From Chondrilla cf. caribensis (taxonomy: Eukaryota; Porifera; Demospongiae; Chondrillida; Chondrillidae): a stretch of DNA of 64,000 nucleotides. Every line of letters begins with the position of its first letter. Position 1 is the stretch's first letter. The translations under genes were made by a program, and so were the position numbers. The DNA is taken from NCBI GenBank assembly GCA_964020155.1, contig OZ026555.1:3729295-3793294 (forward strand), given 5' to 3'. The notes below the pieces were generated by a model that saw only the letters and a program-made list of their open reading frames with translations, was not told the origin of the DNA and did no database searches. Shown here in pieces: positions 59,645-64,000 of this stretch.

Positions 59645-61212
59645 AAGCTATCTTATGATAGGAGTATTGACATTGCATGCTTTTCTGTAGTTTGTGTTCC
59701 TATTCATGTTGAACTGTTGCTAATGCAGTACCTGTTGTGTTAGAGTAGATCTTTATTTTGACATTTCTGCACTGAACTTGCGTACCTATGTGTACATATT
59801 ACATACGTACCTACATAATTCACAGTCTATTCAGTGCATACGTACATACATACATGTGTTCCTGGTAGGGATACTTGTGATGTATTATTTTACATGAACC
59901 ACTCTCAGTTTGATTTGTATTGAATGAATGATTGTTATACATGTGATCATTGGCAAGTGTCTCATGTGTACATATCATATTATCATACATATTATGTTCG
60001 TGTACGTATGTACTATGTATGCAAGTGTAAAGCTACAGCTATTGTACATACGCAGTATGTACTAAGTATAAATTGTATACAGACACATATGTACGTTTGT
60101 ATCAGTGCTGGGAATTGGCTGTAATTTTTCAAATCATGCAGTACCAAGTAACCTATTAATTAATTTATTAATCACCTGAATTAATTATGTGGGTGTAACC
60201 AGAAACCACTCCAACTTTATTAGGTTGTTGAGTGACCCAATAGACTTGATATGGAATCTTTAGACCCTTTTTTCACAATTCGGGTACTCTCAAAGTCTGA
60301 AATTAAATCCATTGAAGTGCAAGCTGTTGGTAATATGGCGGGGGTGGGTGCCTGTCATATCCACAGACTTAATTACTCCCTGTGATAAAGCAGTTTGCTT
60401 GCGCTACTAATGATAATCAATTGATATTTTTGATTAATTAATTGCATTGTCCCAGCACTAGTATACTGTATATATAGTACAGGGAAGGACAGTCCCCAGA
60501 GGACTTGAACTCATGTTTTGCTAACTTAGCTTGTTGCACTATTGTGGCTTACTCACCGAGACTCTAGTCTCACTGCACCTTACAAGGCAAGCCCCATCAA
60601 ATGTCAATCGGTTATTGAAGAAGCAGTATGGCGAGGTGCAGAAATCTCTTGAAGCAACCATTTCTAGTGTTTCAGGGACTTATCTGCATGCATTTTAGGT
60701 CATGATAAACATGTTCTCGCATTTCATTTCAATTGCTACACCTTTATAATTAGTGGCAATAATTCACCACATCACGCTGGTCACATAGATTCTGAGGAAA
60801 AGAACACTGTCAGATGCACTGCTCTCGTAAACGGATAAACTTAATTATTGTACATAAATTTAAATTCAAGCGAATGAACTTGAATTATGATAAGGCTGAG
60901 GAAAATCACAGATAAGAACATACGTAGTTCATTAATTTCTGACATTGTGTGGGAATGAAAAATGTGGTCTGTGGCTGATTAATAAGTGCTTACACATTAG
61001 CACTAATAATTGCATGGGTATCACATCATATACAAAAATATTAATATTGATATATTATACATAATATTGTGGCAGTGCCTTTGAACTACAGCCTCAAAAT
61101 ATGATACAGTAAATATACATAGTTAATGACCATAATGACTACTAATGGGTGGTTTGTCAATGATAGTGATTGTCGATTAGGGGACTTTGGACTGCCACGT
61201 TTCCAACTGCTG
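59645..61212. other. Non-coding flank after the second p38 gene
   Basis: Nothing that reads as an exon. TACGTA-type motifs are common in the first 450 bp; the remainder is AT-rich. Confidence 0.6.
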
Positions 61213-61455
61213 TTGAGAAAATCCTTTCGGATTCAGGGGTGTTTAGAATCGCAGTCTGGTGAAGAGCTAGAGATCTTCATCTGGACGTTTCAACCCTGTG
61301 TAGTAACAGAGGAACAGAGTTCACGAGACCAGAAGTAGCTTGGCGGAAGCCCAAACCCTATTCAAGGAGAGCAACTCAAAACGTCCAGATGAAGAACTCA
61401 CTTCACCAGATTGTGTTTTTAAACGCTCCTGAATCTGAAAGGATTTTCCCACAAC
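61213..61455. mobile_element. Long hairpin, arms about 75 bp
   Basis: 61213-61290 and 61378-61455 are imperfect reverse complements, sharing AAAATCCTTTC, GATTCAGG, TCTGGTGAAG and CTTCATCTGGACGTTT, around a loop of about 87 bp. Probably a foldback element or the paired ends of a decayed retroelement. Confidence 0.65.
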
Positions 61456-61694
61456 AATGGTGACTGTGTTATTGGCGGAAGTTTAGCATAGGCATTGACC
61501 AAATGTAGGGCTCAAGGGAATGCTCTCCAAGCTTCACTGGATTCAACTAAAGGGCCTCACTTGGGTTAGTCAGTTGGGTAGGTGACGGAAAGTTAGACAT
61601 TGCACAATGTAGGACTCATTATAATTTACAAGCTATGTTGCTCTATTGTATTGTACAAACACTATTATCGTGAATAAAAAGAATATGTGCCAAT

Positions 61695-62400
61695 ATAAAT
61701 ATTGTATCCCTACATTAGGCTATTCTTTTACATAAAGCAGTCTGCAGTGACCCTTTCTTGTCATTGGGCCTTTACTGGTTTAATTTGATCCGTAAACCCA
61801 CTGAAGTGGCTGTTATGAGTTGAGGTTCACCACAGTGGAAAATACCATATTCTAAATTCATCAATTGAAAGGCTACTTCAACTGCAAATACAGCAGTTGA
61901 GGTTCACCACAGTGGAAAATGTTAAGGTACCATATTCTAAATTCGTCAATTGAAAGACTACTTTAACTGCAAATACAGCAGTTGAGGTTCACCACAGTGG
62001 AAAATGATAAGGTACCATATTCTAAATTCGTCAATTGAAAGGCTACTTCAACTGCAAATACAGCAGTTGAAGAGTATTCCCCACATAATTTTTTAAGCCA
62101 TGAAAGTTTCAAATTACCGCAAAGGTTTCCTACTACATGTACCACCGGTGGGAATTGTCACTTACATGTATTCTGTACGGTCAGAAAGGTTCACCAGATT
62201 AGTTTAGGTGAGCCTCCTCGGTGCATATTGGAGCTCTTCCACCCCCTACATCAATTATCGTAGACACCAGATTAGTTCAGGTGAGCCCCCTCGGTGCATA
62301 TTGGAACTCTCAGACTGTTATTCCCTACAGCAATTATCGCAGACAAACATAACCACTAATGTGACACAGTATGTTGCTTGCCATGAATGGTTTCATTTTA
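61695..62400 (+). repeat. Long direct repeat, copy 1
   Basis: From TTGTATCCCTACATT through GTCTGCAGTGA, CCCACTGAAGTGGCT and TACTACATGTACCACC to AGTATGTTGCTTGCCATGAA. The same order recurs at 63380-63930. Both contain two tandem units of about 70 bp beginning CACCAGATTAGTT. No protein family is recognised in the short shared frame. Confidence 0.75.
61819..62066 (+). repeat. Triplicated unit of about 80 bp inside copy 1
   Basis: Three units start GTTGAGGTTCACCACAGTGG at 61819, 61896 and 61981. Copy 2 of the large repeat has just one such unit, so the triplication is later or was lost there. Confidence 0.85.
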
Positions 62401-62541
62401 CCATGTATGACAGATGTACCATAAACAGGATGTGGGCAAGGATTGTACGTATATGACATTTTATGTGGGTGTACAGTTACTGCTATGTTGAGTTTATCTG
62501 CATGCACTGTACATTGACATATAAATATGAATGTACATAGC

Positions 62542-62606
<65 letters not shown>
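62542..62606. repeat. (CA)n microsatellite
   Basis: About 32 CA units, interrupted once by GC near the start. Confidence 0.95.
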
Positions 62607-62607
<1 letters not shown>

Positions 62608-63379
62608 CTCATACTACAAAGGGCATTATATTATTAATCAAGGGAGATATTGGATTTGTTGTAAATTATAGGTACAGTGTATAACATCAAAATGAAGACC
62701 TAGCACTGGCCATTATAGCTTGCCCATTCAGAGTACAAAATCAAGATACCACATCATGCTGGACCTAATAGTATGTCCAATAATAAAATTATTGTAATGC
62801 ATACATAATTTACATTATACATGTATGTTTAATTGTACATATGTAATACCAACATAGTAACATGCATTGAAACAGGGTCTTTCCACAATGATTCAATAGT
62901 GTTTCCTATTCAAGGCAGCATTTCCCTCCTGAGCATCATTACACCATGCTTTTTAAATACAATACAAAAAGTAACTTATTTTTTGTGGTATTCTAATATT
63001 CGTCAAATCTTTCCTACATTTTGTCAGTGGTGACCATTTTGTTGGGATGCACTCTAATTGGAATAAATGACGAAAATTATAGGATTCTGATTCTGACGAA
63101 TTTTTAGAGCAGACATGGTAATTGAAAATAACTTAATTATATTAGTAGGAATGATGATAATATACACAAAATACAAAATAATAATAAACAATGGTCGCTA
63201 GTAGCAATCCTAACCATAGACAAGAATCTAGAAATCCAATCATGTCATATACCTTGGCACTTAAAGTAGGTTTATTTCATGGATACATTTCTATTCACAA
63301 TGCCCATATGAACCTGAGATGGAACTAATCAAATAAATATAAATCGAAGACTTATTACTACTACACCCATGTACGTAGT
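62607..63379. other. AT-rich spacer between the two long direct repeats
   Basis: I see no exon, RNA gene or structured repeat here. Confidence 0.55.
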
Positions 63380-63930
63380 ATTGTATCCCTACATTTGGCT
63401 GTTTTTAACATACGTAAAACAGTCTGCAGTGACACTTTTATTATCTTGGGCCTTCCCTGGTTTGATGCGTAAAACCCACTGAAGTGGCTATGGGGAGTTA
63501 ATTGAGGTTCACCACAGTGGAAAATGATAAGGTACCAAATCATGAATCCGTCAATTCAAAGGCTACTTCAATTGCAAATACAGCAGTTGAGGAGTATTCC
63601 CCACATATTTTTTAAGCCATGTAAGTTTTCAATATTATTACCACAAATGTTTCCTACTACATGTACCACCAGTGGGAATTGTCACTTACATGTATTCTGT
63701 ACGGTCAGCAAGTGTCACCAGATTAGTTTAGGTGAGCCCCCTCGGTGCATATTGGAACTCTGTTATCCCCTACATCAATTATCGCAGACACCAGATTAGT
63801 TCAGGTGAGCCCCCTCGGTGCATATTGGAACTCTCAGACTGTTATTCCCTACAGCAATTATCGCAGACAAACATAACCACTAATGTGACACAGTATGTTG
63901 CTTGCCATGAATGGTTTCATTTTACCATTA
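63380..63930 (+). repeat. Long direct repeat, copy 2
   Basis: Counterpart of 61695-62400, shorter because it has one rather than three of the 80-bp units. After 63930 a further short echo (ATATGTTGCTTGACATATTA) runs to the window end, so more copies may follow. Confidence 0.75.
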
Positions 63931-64000
63931 TAACCATGAAATTGATACAATATGTTGCTTGACATATTAAATGGTTCATTTTATTATGTACTAGCCATCA

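Noticed and set aside
62208..62456. Protein-coding gene at the right end (also 63732-63962)
   Set aside because: The frame is shared by two repeat copies and built from tandem 70-bp units; no start in good context, no domain, no splice structure.

Overview
The window reads as animal nuclear DNA: intron-split genes with GT-AG junctions and conserved intron phases, a TBC1D30 Rab-GAP orthologue, two p38-type MAP kinases, a Ty3/gypsy LTR element, a Penelope-like element, tRNA-derived SINEs and many TA-flanked MITEs. Short introns, dense CA/GT microsatellites and TACGTA-rich low-complexity DNA suggest an early-branching invertebrate, possibly a sponge; the taxon is an inference and cannot be fixed from sequence alone. 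All convincing host genes are on the + strand.

Layout. 1-2057: no firm gene. 2058-3809: the 3' part of an unrecognised gene ending in an OCRE-like aromatic motif. 4241-10037: a complete nine-exon TBC1D30 orthologue (639 aa) whose predicted arginine-finger position is Ser. 11791-46280: a tandem array of a two-exon membrane-protein family that I do not recognise (called G1 to G9 here). Exon 1 encodes a signal peptide and an N-glycosylated ectodomain; exon 2 encodes a second ectodomain piece, about seven membrane spans and a tail with an acidic dileucine motif. G2, G3, G5, G7, G8 and G9 are intact; G1 and G4 are frameshifted; G6 and further relics are fragments. The array also carries three copies of the 3' end of TBC1D30, which shows that array duplication dragged a piece of the neighbouring gene along. 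A Penelope-like element (14156-16265) and a young Ty3/gypsy element (17056-21288, TSD CCTTG) sit between G1 and G2; the latter splits the promoter region of G2. A palindromic pair of tRNA-derived SINEs lies after G5.

46898-52706 and 53203-59644: two tandem p38 MAPK genes that share intron positions and phases. The downstream copy is a canonical TGY p38; the upstream copy has TDY in the activation loop and a Ser gatekeeper. 59645-64000: no gene recognised; it holds a long hairpin and a pair of long direct repeats with internal tandem copies.

The candidate for a previously undescribed system is the G array: near-identical membrane cores with short, sharply variable patches predicted to face outside the cytosol, two promoter/exon-1 types, chimeric copies, and pseudogenes. 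That pattern resembles a diversifying recognition-type receptor family, but function is inference only.
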